DNA from: CAZQQN01 sp964595485
GTDB lineage: Bacteria > Bacteroidota > Bacteroidia > CAILMK01 > CAYYUA01
DNA: 6,636 bases
Direction of reading: 5' to 3'
Assembly (NCBI GenBank): GCA_964595485.1
Contig: CAZQQN010000068.1
Span: 1-6,636 of the forward strand
This document shows, piece after piece, positions 1-5,831 of this stretch. Numbering within the stretch: position 1 is the stretch's first letter; each line of letters begins with the position of its first letter. The translations under genes were made by a program, and so were the position numbers. Below the pieces are notes generated by a model. It was not told where the DNA came from and ran no database searches. It worked only from the letters and a program-made list of their open reading frames with translations.

Positions 1-39
1 CGGTAGTAATAACTTGTAATAAGTAGTAATACAATTGTG

Positions 40-82
40 GAAATACCATTGAAATACCGTAGAAATAAATGGAAATAATGTA
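40..82 (+). repeat. 11-base degenerate tandem repeat (GAAATA units)
   Basis: GAAATA begins at 40, 51, 62 and 72, a spacing of 11, 11 and 10 bases; the first two units share GAAATACC. The same unit recurs at 334 (GAAATA) and 345 (GAAATG), again 11 bases apart, so the right-hand copy at 334-350 looks like a remnant of the same element. No function is evident. The period is close to one helical turn, but that may be coincidence. Confidence 0.6.
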
Positions 83-84
83 AG

Positions 85-108
85 CTTTGCGTTCTTGGCG
101 GCTTTGCG
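85..108 (+). repeat. CTTTGCG / CTTGGCG / CTTTGCG triplet
   Basis: Three related heptamers lie in a row at 85-91, 94-100 and 102-108, at a spacing of 9 and 8 bases; the first and third are identical and extend to an 8-base match (GCTTTGCG at 84-91 and 101-108). The block is more GC-rich than its surroundings. From memory, similar CTTTGCG/CTTGGCG-type strings recur in intergenic DNA of many bacteria; that is recollection, not something shown here. Confidence 0.5.
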
Positions 109-111
109 GGG

Positions 112-173
112 TTTTACGATTTTACGATCTTGCTATTTTACCATTTTTTCCCGGGTACGGTGACGGTGATACG
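112..173 (+). repeat. 62-base direct repeat, copy 1
   Basis: This segment aligns without gaps to 259-320, an offset of 147 bases. Reading base by base I count 10 mismatches in 62, about 84% identity. The best-conserved core is 119-139, identical over 21 bases, and it includes ACGATCTTGCTATTTT. The ends of the alignment are sharp on both sides. On the minus strand its left part reads as 8-base units of the kind CGTAAAAT. No terminal inverted repeats or target duplication that would make it a mobile element were seen. Confidence 0.65.
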
Positions 174-180
174 TTAGGCA

Positions 181-227
181 GTAAGATGTGTAAGACCTGT
201 AAGATGGTAAGACCGTAAAATTGTAGA
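181..227 (+). repeat. 8- to 9-base degenerate tandem repeat (GTAAGA units)
   Basis: GTAAGA starts at 181, 190, 199 and 207, followed by GTAAAA at 215 and GTAGA at 223. The spacings are 9, 9, 8, 8 and 8. The array sits between the two copies of the 62-base direct repeat. The same unit type is present in those copies in the opposite orientation, so the region alternates minus, plus, minus. The array is too short and degenerate to be CRISPR-like. Confidence 0.6.
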
Positions 228-272
228 TGTATTAATGTCAGGTGGATGAGAAGGGTATTCTTACCATTTTAC
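199..272. repeat. Imperfect inverted repeat, 14-base arms
   Basis: The arm 199-212 (GTAAGATGGTAAGA) matches the reverse complement of 259-272 at 13 of 14 positions, with 46 bases between the arms. A transcript across it could fold into a long-loop hairpin, but the arms are weakly GC and no T-run follows. It is best understood as a consequence of the 8-base repeat unit occurring in both orientations. Confidence 0.45.
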
Positions 273-320
273 GATCTTGCTATTTTGCCATTTTTTTCCG
301 TTTATGGTTAAGGTAATACG
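259..320 (+). repeat. 62-base direct repeat, copy 2
   Basis: This is the second copy of the element at 112-173. Within the aligned block the differences are substitutions only, with no insertion or deletion. On the minus strand the left part divides into 8-base units, in order TGGCAAAA, TAGCAAGA, TCGTAAAA, TGGTAAGA, which shows that the direct repeat itself grew from the same short motif as the array at 181-227. Confidence 0.65.
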
Positions 321-496
321 GTATTAATAAATAGAAATAAAGTCGAAATGAGGTGATTTTAATGGGGCAGGATTTCCTTTATGGAAAAGAAGGCTTATTG
401 AGGATAGACAACGAAACATATGAACTGGAAAACAAGCATTTGGAATATAAAAAAAGCAAAAAATGGAATTGACAAGAAATCGATTTTTTCTAAAAT

Positions 497-997
497 CTAT
501 TCTGCTTTTTCAGCTGGTTTAGTGCCAACTACGTTATAAGCCGTATCTACAAGGAAACGTTTTTTATGCTTGTCATCCGCTATCTTGTAAGTGTGAGGCA
601 CGACATACTTTGTTAGACGCGGTTCGTAATTTTCTTTAAACTTTTCAATACTTTTACGCCTTTCCCGCAAATTTTCCTTTTTTCTTTCCAATTCCTTCTC
701 CAAGCTATCCATATTATCAGCCATTTCGTTTTCATATCTAAGGGACAGCCCATCAATTTGCGCAGCCAACTTACTGGTATCTGTCAACATTTTGTATTCG
801 TTCACATCGCTAAATTCCAAAAAGATACTATCAATTTCCCCGAATTGGCCGGGTTTGTACTTTTCTGGTTGGTCAACTTGTTTTTTCTGATAATCCTTGA
901 CGGTATTTTTGAGCTTTTGTTCATGGTTAGGCTGGCAGCTAAATAGCAGTGCTAACAAGGCAAAGGATGGTAAGAAGGCAAGACTGGTATTTTTCAT
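497..997 (-). CDS. Small unknown lipoprotein with a charged coiled-coil centre
   Basis: The product is 166 residues and I do not recognise the family. Residues 1-20 form a signal peptide with a hydrophobic core (FALLALLF) ending in a lipobox LFS before Cys21, so it is very likely lipidated by Lgt and cleaved by signal peptidase II. The mature part starts CQPNHEQ and has no acidic cluster like the surface-export signals described for Bacteroidota lipoproteins, so a periplasm-facing position is more likely. Residues 85-125 are dense in Lys, Glu and Arg with heptad-like leucines and should form a helix or coiled coil. Residues 129-157 (around VVPHTYKI and FLVDTAYNVV) look like a short beta-rich end. 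ATG is chosen because it begins the signal peptide directly. It lies 50 bases after another lipoprotein gene and no promoter match was seen in that gap, so the two are probably one transcript. Confidence 0.8.
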   Translation of the reverse strand: MKNTSLAFLPSFALLALLFSCQPNHEQKLKNTVKDYQKKQVDQPEKYKPGQFGEIDSIFLEFSDVNEYKMLTDTSKLAAQIDGLSLRYENEMADNMDSLEKELERKKENLRERRKSIEKFKENYEPRLTKYVVPHTYKIADDKHKKRFLVDTAYNVVGTKPAEKAE

Positions 998-1047
998 GAG
1001 ATTAGGCTTTTATTTACAATATGCCGGTACAAAGCGATACATAATTA

Positions 1048-1335
1048 TCATTGATAAGCATTGGGCCGGTAATGATACGTCACATTATCTGTTTCATGTT
1101 TATTGCGCAAATAATGTTTAATGGCCTTAACTTCCCTATCCGGTAATTCTTTAGAGCTAATTACCATTACTTCATAATGCTTTGATGTTATGAGGTTAGA
1201 ATTATTAACAAAGGTATCGGTCCAGGCTCGAATATGAGGCTTTTCAATCAACTTTTTGACAGCCTCTTCATTGTAGGTAGATCTACATGAAACCAAGGCC
1301 AAGAAAATTAAAAACAATGGTAAAACGCGCTTCAT
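1048..1335 (-). CDS. Very small unknown lipoprotein
   Basis: The product is 95 residues with no family I recognise. MKR is followed by a hydrophobic stretch (VLPLFLIFLAL) and a lipobox LVS before Cys17, a textbook lipoprotein signal, leaving a mature chain of about 79 residues. Residues 52-92 (KHYEVMVIS, then the basic helix DREVKAIKHYLRNKH, then TYHYR) suggest a strand-helix-strand unit. The mature end CRSTYNEEA does not carry a clear surface-export signal, so periplasmic exposure is inferred. A -7-type element lies 35 bases upstream. It probably forms a two-gene transcript with the lipoprotein at 497-997. The clean signal peptide is the main evidence that this short frame is real. Confidence 0.75.
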   Translation of the reverse strand: MKRVLPLFLIFLALVSCRSTYNEEAVKKLIEKPHIRAWTDTFVNNSNLITSKHYEVMVISSKELPDREVKAIKHYLRNKHETDNVTYHYRPNAYQ

Positions 1336-1369
1336 TGTGAGGTTATCTTTAAGATTTATAAAAGCATGG

Positions 1370-1377
1370 CAAATTTA
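1370..1377 (-). promoter_or_regulatory. Candidate -7 promoter element for the lipoprotein pair
   Basis: On the minus strand these bases read TAAATTTG, a perfect match to the Bacteroidota -7 consensus TAnnTTTG used by the primary sigma factor of that phylum. Transcription would begin near 1363, giving a leader of just under 30 bases to the ATG at 1335. No TTG or TTTG was found 19-21 bases upstream, so the -33 half is missing and the call is tentative. Confidence 0.35.
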
Positions 1378-1446
1378 ATGAAAACCTGCATTATCTAAAT
1401 AAGGCGGATTGGATAACATAGCCCTAAATCTTGAGGAATGTTATTA

Positions 1447-2229
1447 CTATTTTCCTTTGAATACAGGGTCCCGCTTTTCAATAAAAGCATTCATACCTTC
1501 TTGCTGATCCTCGGAAGCAAAGAGGGTATAAAAGTTCTTACGTTCATATTGCAGCCCTTCTTGCAGGCCCGTTTCAAATGCTTTTTTCACAGAATCCTTG
1601 GCCATCTCAAGTGCCACAGGTGAATGACGTGCCACGTTTTTGGCCAGGTTCACAGCCTCATCAAGGTACAATTCTACAGGTACAATCTTATTGATCAAAC
1701 CAGCCTGCTTGGCCTCTTCTGCTGAAATAAATTCACCTGTTAAAGCCATTTCCATTGCTCTGGCCTTTCCGACAGCCCTGGTTAAGCGTTGTGTACCTCC
1801 AGCACCAGGCATAACACCGATTTTTATTTCAGGCTGTCCAAATTTTGCCGACTCAGAGGCTACTATCATATCGCAGGTCATTGATAATTCACACCCTCCA
1901 CCAAGGGCAAACCCCGAAACGGCAGCAATGATAGGCTTTTTGGTCTTATAAATCTGATCCCAAGTGCTGAACTGATCTTCCTTAAGCATATCAACCGGAC
2001 TTTTCTCCACCATTTGCTTAATATCAGCTCCTGCTGCAAATGCCTTCTCATTTCCTGTAAGCACTATTGCCCTAACCTCATCATCCTTATCCATTTCCTG
2101 TAGAGCATCCCTTAATTCCTGCATGAGGGGTTGGCTCAACGCATTCATTGCCTTGGGTCGGTTTAGCCTTATCAATGCAATGTGTTTATCGTACCGGGAC
2201 TCAACCAAGATATTTTCGTAGTTTGCCAT
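1447..2229 (-). CDS. Enoyl-CoA hydratase (crotonase family)
   Basis: This soluble enzyme of 260 residues, the usual length for the family, should add water to trans-2-enoyl-CoA to give L-3-hydroxyacyl-CoA in fatty-acid beta-oxidation or related CoA pathways. The crotonase signatures are complete and in order: the CoA-binding and oxyanion motif AAGADIKQM (65-73), GGGCELSMTCD (110-120) and FGQPEIKIG (130-138), then PGAGGTQRLTRAVG (141-154). Glu114 and Glu134 are 20 apart, matching the catalytic Glu144/Glu164 pair of the rat mitochondrial enzyme; Ala68 and Gly111 fit the oxyanion-hole backbone positions. Having both glutamates favours a true hydratase over isomerase or hydrolase relatives. The start is the first ATG and directly precedes the conserved N-terminal strand. 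Neighbouring genes are not fatty-acid genes, so it appears to be a single-gene unit with its own promoter. The chain-length preference cannot be read from sequence. Confidence 0.93.
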   Translation of the reverse strand: MANYENILVESRYDKHIALIRLNRPKAMNALSQPLMQELRDALQEMDKDDEVRAIVLTGNEKAFAAGADIKQMVEKSPVDMLKEDQFSTWDQIYKTKKPIIAAVSGFALGGGCELSMTCDMIVASESAKFGQPEIKIGVMPGAGGTQRLTRAVGKARAMEMALTGEFISAEEAKQAGLINKIVPVELYLDEAVNLAKNVARHSPVALEMAKDSVKKAFETGLQEGLQYERKNFYTLFASEDQQEGMNAFIEKRDPVFKGK

Positions 2230-2255
2230 AAAAGCCCGCTTTTTGTTTTATGGGT

Positions 2256-2263
2256 CAAAATTA
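2256..2263 (-). promoter_or_regulatory. Candidate -7 promoter element for the enoyl-CoA hydratase gene
   Basis: On the minus strand this reads TAATTTTG, a match to TAnnTTTG. Transcription would begin near 2249, giving a leader of about 20 bases to the ATG at 2229. The -33 element is not recognisable at the expected distance. The 155-base gap from the upstream permease gene supports independent transcription. No Shine-Dalgarno sequence is present before the start codon. Confidence 0.4.
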
Positions 2264-2384
2264 ATCCCAATTATTCCGGTTTAAAAATATTCCCTTACCA
2301 AAAATCAGCCTCTATGAAAAACCAGTAGAAGCATTTCCTTTTTATGCAAAAAACGTAAACTCAGGTAAAAATTTAAAGGGCTTA

Positions 2385-3470
2385 TCATTTAGGAGCTCGG
2401 TAAATCAGGATTAGCGCTAAGACAAAAAAGATAATATTGGGTATCCAAACAGCCAAAAGGGGAGAGAAGCCCGCCTCGGTAGCGAAAGTCGTTGATAGCT
2501 GTAAAAAGAGAATATAAGAAAAGGCTATCAGAATGCCTAGACCAAGATGTAACCCCATACCTCCCCTTATTTTACGAGAAGCCAGAGAAAAAGCCAGCAT
2601 AACCATAACCACCGTAGCAAAAGGCATAGAGGAACGCTGGTACAATTGAACCTGGTAAGTGGCAACTTCAGATTCTCCTCTTAGTTTTTCAATGGCAATG
2701 TATTCTCTTAGTTCAGGATTAGTCATTGCCCTTATACTGTAGTGCTTTCGCCCAAAATCCTTTGGCTTAATCGGCAATGTAAGTGCTAAGCTATCTCCAG
2801 TTTTCACTCTTTCATTCATACCATCGATATAGCGAATCTGCCAGTCCACAGCTATCCATTTTCCCAAATTGTAGTTCCAGACAGCTTTACGAGCCTGAAT
2901 TTTGTAGTTTAAGCTGTTATCATCCTTGAATTTTTCAAGCGCAAACCGGTATCCGGTGGTATCGGGCACGTCAAAACTCTCCATGTACATGAAGATGTTA
3001 TCATGCAACTGGCGGTGAATATGTTTTTCGCCATGGTGGTAATCATGAAGAATATAGTTGGCCCTGAATTCATTGATGCCTTTATTCGCTTCGGGGATTA
3101 CATAGCCGTGCATGTAGAAAGACGCTCCACTCATTAAAAAACCTACAAACAAGTAAGGCATTAAAAGCCGGTAAAAACTAACCCCGCTTGAAAACATAGC
3201 AATGAACTCTGTACCATAAGCCATGCGTGAAGTAAAGTATATGGCAGCAATGAAAATAAATAAAGGGCTGAAAAGATTAATAAAGTAAGGCAGAAAGTTG
3301 AAATAGTAATCAAAAATGATCTCGTGAATGGACGGACCATCCTTCTGAACAAAGTTATCAATCTTCTCCGATAGGTCCACTACAATCACCACAAGGATGA
3401 AAAGCCCCAGCGTGAATAAAAAAGTTGTCAGGAAATTCCAGATTATATACCGGTCAAGTCGCTTTAGCAT
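2385..3470 (-). CDS. LptF/LptG-family (YjgP/YjgQ) lipopolysaccharide transport permease
   Basis: This inner-membrane protein of 361 residues has the family layout: three N-terminal membrane helices (about 12-34, 54-80, 98-120), a hydrophilic periplasmic domain (about 121-280, the beta-jellyroll region in known structures) and three C-terminal helices (about 281-297, 305-327, 337-358). The family works as a permease half with the ATPase LptB and moves lipopolysaccharide from the inner membrane toward LptA/LptC. The cytoplasmic loop GTEFIAMFSSGVS (86-98) is the coupling-helix motif that contacts LptB, and Glu88 sits where the conserved glutamate is expected. LptF and LptG cannot be told apart reliably here, so no symbol is given. 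The ATG lies one base after the tgt stop codon, implying co-transcription and probably coupled translation. The length and domain order look intact. Confidence 0.9.
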   Translation of the reverse strand: MLKRLDRYIIWNFLTTFLFTLGLFILVVIVVDLSEKIDNFVQKDGPSIHEIIFDYYFNFLPYFINLFSPLFIFIAAIYFTSRMAYGTEFIAMFSSGVSFYRLLMPYLFVGFLMSGASFYMHGYVIPEANKGINEFRANYILHDYHHGEKHIHRQLHDNIFMYMESFDVPDTTGYRFALEKFKDDNSLNYKIQARKAVWNYNLGKWIAVDWQIRYIDGMNERVKTGDSLALTLPIKPKDFGRKHYSIRAMTNPELREYIAIEKLRGESEVATYQVQLYQRSSMPFATVVMVMLAFSLASRKIRGGMGLHLGLGILIAFSYILFLQLSTTFATEAGFSPLLAVWIPNIIFFVLALILIYRAPK

Positions 3471-3471
3471 G

Positions 3472-4602
3472 TTAACGTTTCCGGGTTATAAAAGGAATAA
3501 TGTTATCCTTCCATTCTACAAAATCACCTTGCTGTATATGGTTCCTTGCTTCTTCCATTAGCCATTGATAGAAGATCAGGTTTTGTAATGAAGCAATTTG
3601 AGGACCCAGGTATTCATTGGCGTAAAATAAGTGCCTGATATAGGCTTTGGAATAATAATGATCAAGATAGCTCATTGGACTATCGTTAAGCGCTGAGAAG
3701 TCATGCTGCCATTTTTGGTTTTTGATATTGATAATGCCCTCCTTCGTGTAAATTAGTCCATGACGGGCATTACGGGTTGGTAAAACGCAATCAAACATAT
3801 CCACACCTCGATGAATACTTTCCAGGATATTAGCCGGGGTTCCCACCCCCATTAAATAACGAGGTTTATTATGAGGTAAAAGGTCGTTCAGGTATTCCGT
3901 TATCTCATACATAGACGCTATGGGTTCGCCCACGGATAAACCCCCAATGGCAATTCCTGAATTCGCCCGGCTGGCAACGAATTCTGCGGATCGCTTCCTT
4001 AAATCTTTGTAAATTCCACCTTGTACAATGGGAAACATAGCCTGGGAATTACTGTAAAGGGGCTGGGTATCAGCTGTACTTTTCAAACACCGGTCCAGCC
4101 ATTTATGCGTTAGCTCCATCGATTCTCTGGTGTATTCATAACTACTTGGGTATGGAGGGCATTCATCAAAGGCCATCATGATATCGGCTCCTATTGTTCT
4201 TTGCAGATCAATCACATACTCAGGCGTAAATTGATGTTCTGAACCATCAATATGAGAGCGGAACCTCACTCCTTCTTCAGAAATTTGGCGAATTTTAGCC
4301 AAAGAATAAACCTGAAACCCACCGGAATCAGTCAAAATACTATCAGACCATCCCATGAAATCATGCAATCCACCGGACTTGTGTATGGTATCAATTCCCG
4401 GCCTTAGGTACAAATGGTAAGTATTGGCAAGTATTAGGCTACTCTGAATGGTTTCCACTAAATCTTTCTGCTGAACCGTTTTAACCGTTCCTAAGGTCCC
4501 AACCGGCATGAATACAGGAGTAAAAATCGTATTCCGGTCCGTATACAAAGTACCACATCTTGCTGCGCTATTTTTTAAGTCATGGCTTAAGGTGAATTCC
4601 AT
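3472..4602 (-). CDS. tgt: tRNA-guanine transglycosylase (queuine/preQ1), zinc ligands lost
   Basis: This enzyme swaps guanine-34 of GUN-anticodon tRNAs (Asp, Asn, His, Tyr) for preQ1 on the route to queuosine. It has 376 residues, against about 375 in E. coli. The catalytic core is complete: TPVFMPVGTLGT (28-39), TDSGGFQVYSL (91-101) with Asp92 as general base, MAFDECPP (143-150), IVQGG (192-196), IGGLSVGEP (219-227), and MFDCVLPTRNARHG (269-282) with the nucleophile Asp271. The structural zinc site is absent: aligned on the following YSKAY (317-321), the CxCxxC cysteines correspond to Pro309, Ser311 and Asp314, and the distal histidine to Gln340. From memory, Bacteroidota homologues also lack the cysteines, so this is probably lineage-specific and not a sign of decay. 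The ATG starts right before the conserved first strand. It is first in a unit with the permease gene and diverges from the glycosyltransferase gene. Confidence 0.95.
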   Translation of the reverse strand: MEFTLSHDLKNSAARCGTLYTDRNTIFTPVFMPVGTLGTVKTVQQKDLVETIQSSLILANTYHLYLRPGIDTIHKSGGLHDFMGWSDSILTDSGGFQVYSLAKIRQISEEGVRFRSHIDGSEHQFTPEYVIDLQRTIGADIMMAFDECPPYPSSYEYTRESMELTHKWLDRCLKSTADTQPLYSNSQAMFPIVQGGIYKDLRKRSAEFVASRANSGIAIGGLSVGEPIASMYEITEYLNDLLPHNKPRYLMGVGTPANILESIHRGVDMFDCVLPTRNARHGLIYTKEGIINIKNQKWQHDFSALNDSPMSYLDHYYSKAYIRHLFYANEYLGPQIASLQNLIFYQWLMEEARNHIQQGDFVEWKDNIIPFITRKR

Positions 4603-4653
4603 TGAAAAGAGAAAATCATTTAATGATAATGCAAAAAAGTAATAACGAGAGGC

Positions 4654-4661
4654 TAAATTTG
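4654..4661 (+). promoter_or_regulatory. Candidate -7 promoter element for the glycosyltransferase-rsmG unit
   Basis: TAAATTTG matches the Bacteroidota -7 consensus TAnnTTTG and is the same octamer found upstream of the lipoprotein pair. Transcription would start near 4668, leaving about 33 bases before the ATG at 4701 but removing all earlier in-frame starts. A -33 element at 19-21 bases upstream is not recognisable. I could not find an equally good element for tgt on the opposite strand of the same gap. Confidence 0.35.
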
Positions 4662-4700
4662 CGAATGTCTATTTCTCAAAAATCATACCCTTTCCCGGAT

Positions 4701-5831
4701 ATGCCTCTCATAGCTACTGAACCCCTTTTCATTGCAGCCGCCTCCTTCTGGATTGTTCAGGTTATGGTAAACCTTTTGGTATATGGTCGCTTTATTTTTC
4801 ATAAACCTAACTGTACCATCTCCTCAGCCAACAATAGGGGAGTTTCCATTATCATAGCAGCCCAGAATGAGGCTGTTAACCTGAAGGCTAACCTACCAGC
4901 TATCCTGGAACAAAATTACGCCAATTTTGAGGTGATTGTTGTCAATGATCAATCCGAAGATGGTACAAAAGAGGTAGTGGAATTTTTCCAGGATCAGTAC
5001 GGACACTTGAAACTGGTCAATATTGAGGAGCATATCAAAAAAAGAGCAGGGAAAAAATTTGCCCTGACTATGGGTATTAAAAAAGCGGCTAACGAAATCC
5101 TTCTACTTACTGATGCTGATTGCCAGCCCGCTGATAAGCATTGGATCGACTACATGGAACGGCATTACAAAAATGACAATACCCAATTTGTTATTGGTTT
5201 TTCCTCTTATGAAAGAAGGGCTAATCCTTTAAATGCTTTTATACAATATGACACGTTTCAGACAGCTTTTTCATATTATGGCTTAGGCATGGCAGGTATG
5301 CCTTATATGGGGGTTGGCAGGAATCTTTCTTACCGGAAATCTTTATTCATGGAAAATAAAGGATTTGCTAAATACCAGCATGTGCCTGCCGGTGATGATG
5401 ATTTGTTTGTCAATACTTACGGAAATAAGGATAATGTAGCGTTTGAGCTATGCCCTCAAAGTTTTACTATTTCCAAACCAAAAGAGGATTGGAAGGGTTG
5501 GATTAGGCAAAAGCTAAGGCACCTAAGCGTAGGTAAATATTACAAAAAAGACCATCAGTTTATCCTGGGATTACAATGGCTTTTCCAGGTTGGCTTTTAT
5601 GCTTTACTATTATTGCTTTTATTTACGCATCCTTACAATCCTTATTCCTGGGGGGTCTTAGGTGCAAAGCTTCTCAGTTTTCATGGTTTTACATTGCCTG
5701 TCCTAAGTAAGTTCCGAATGATGTATTTGGCGCCTTTTGCATTTTTGCTGGACCTTTTTTACCAAACCTTTTTTATGCTAATATCAGGGACTTACACGGT
5801 TTTGAAAAAGAAAGTCAAAGGTTGGTCTTGA
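4701..5831 (+). CDS. Membrane-anchored family-2 glycosyltransferase
   Basis: From the ATG at 4701 the product is 376 residues. A membrane helix (about 3-27) is followed by a cytoplasmic GT-A domain: VSIIIAAQNE (48-57), a strand ending VVNDQSEDGT (80-89), the metal-binding DAD (138-140), GVGRNLSYRK (204-213), the acceptor/base motif GDDD (231-234), and QKLRH (270-274), a variant of the QxxRW motif of processive GT2 enzymes. Two to three further membrane helices follow (about 287-308 and 339-364). It should move a sugar from a nucleotide-sugar to a membrane-bound acceptor; the acceptor and product cannot be inferred. The frame is open back to a TTG at 4602, but those 33 residues are hydrophilic and unlike the family, and a promoter-like element lies inside them, so I prefer 4701. 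ATGs at 4623, 4629 and 4665 are alternatives. The stop codon overlaps the start of rsmG. Confidence 0.85.
   Translation: MPLIATEPLFIAAASFWIVQVMVNLLVYGRFIFHKPNCTISSANNRGVSIIIAAQNEAVNLKANLPAILEQNYANFEVIVVNDQSEDGTKEVVEFFQDQYGHLKLVNIEEHIKKRAGKKFALTMGIKKAANEILLLTDADCQPADKHWIDYMERHYKNDNTQFVIGFSSYERRANPLNAFIQYDTFQTAFSYYGLGMAGMPYMGVGRNLSYRKSLFMENKGFAKYQHVPAGDDDLFVNTYGNKDNVAFELCPQSFTISKPKEDWKGWIRQKLRHLSVGKYYKKDHQFILGLQWLFQVGFYALLLLLLFTHPYNPYSWGVLGAKLLSFHGFTLPVLSKFRMMYLAPFAFLLDLFYQTFFMLISGTYTVLKKKVKGWS

Larger units (their letters stand above)
1..496. other. Intergenic low-complexity region without a supported gene
   Basis: No reading frame in this stretch looks like a conserved protein. It is AT-rich and made largely of short degenerate repeats: GTAGTAAT at 3-10 and 23-30, an 11-base GAAATA series at 40-77 that reappears at 334-350, an 8-base GTAAGA-type series at 181-227, a CTTTGCG/CTTGGCG triplet at 85-108, and a diverged 62-base direct repeat (112-173 and 259-320). 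From about 360 to 496 the DNA is less repetitive and holds only a 36-codon open frame that I do not call as a gene. I found no perfect match to TAnnTTTG on either strand here. Confidence 0.7.

Noticed and set aside
181..227. Possible CRISPR array
   Set aside because: Units are 6 bases at 8-9 base spacing with no spacers of useful length and no cas genes in the window.
362..472. A 36-codon plus-strand open frame starting MGQDFLYGKEG with AGGTG seven bases before the ATG
   Set aside because: It sits directly after the repeat block, is Lys/Glu/Tyr-rich like translated AT-rich DNA, ends in a poly-Lys-like tail, and the apparent Shine-Dalgarno sequence means little in this phylum. A search for conserved homologues with protein-like substitution patterns would decide.
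482..497. Six-base inverted repeat GATTTT / AAAATC at the end of the 166-residue lipoprotein gene
   Set aside because: It is short, AT-only apart from one pair, overlaps the stop codon and lacks a downstream T-run on the minus strand.
758..1121. Two plus-strand open frames with hydrophobic stretches across the lipoprotein genes
   Set aside because: They lie antisense to frames with clear lipoprotein signals; their hydrophobicity is what the complement of charged Lys/Glu codons produces.
1413..1444. Hairpin after the enoyl-CoA hydratase gene (ATAACAT paired with ATGTTAT, 18-base loop)
   Set aside because: The stem has one G-C pair and no T-run follows on the minus strand, so I do not call it a terminator.
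1640..1951. Open frame of about 100 codons opposite the enoyl-CoA hydratase gene
   Set aside because: It is antisense to a strongly conserved coding region and has no signal, motif or promoter of its own.
4701..5831. Cellulose or hyaluronan synthase identity for the GT2 protein
   Set aside because: The motif is QKLRH rather than QxxRW, the membrane portion is small, and no PilZ domain or partner genes are present.
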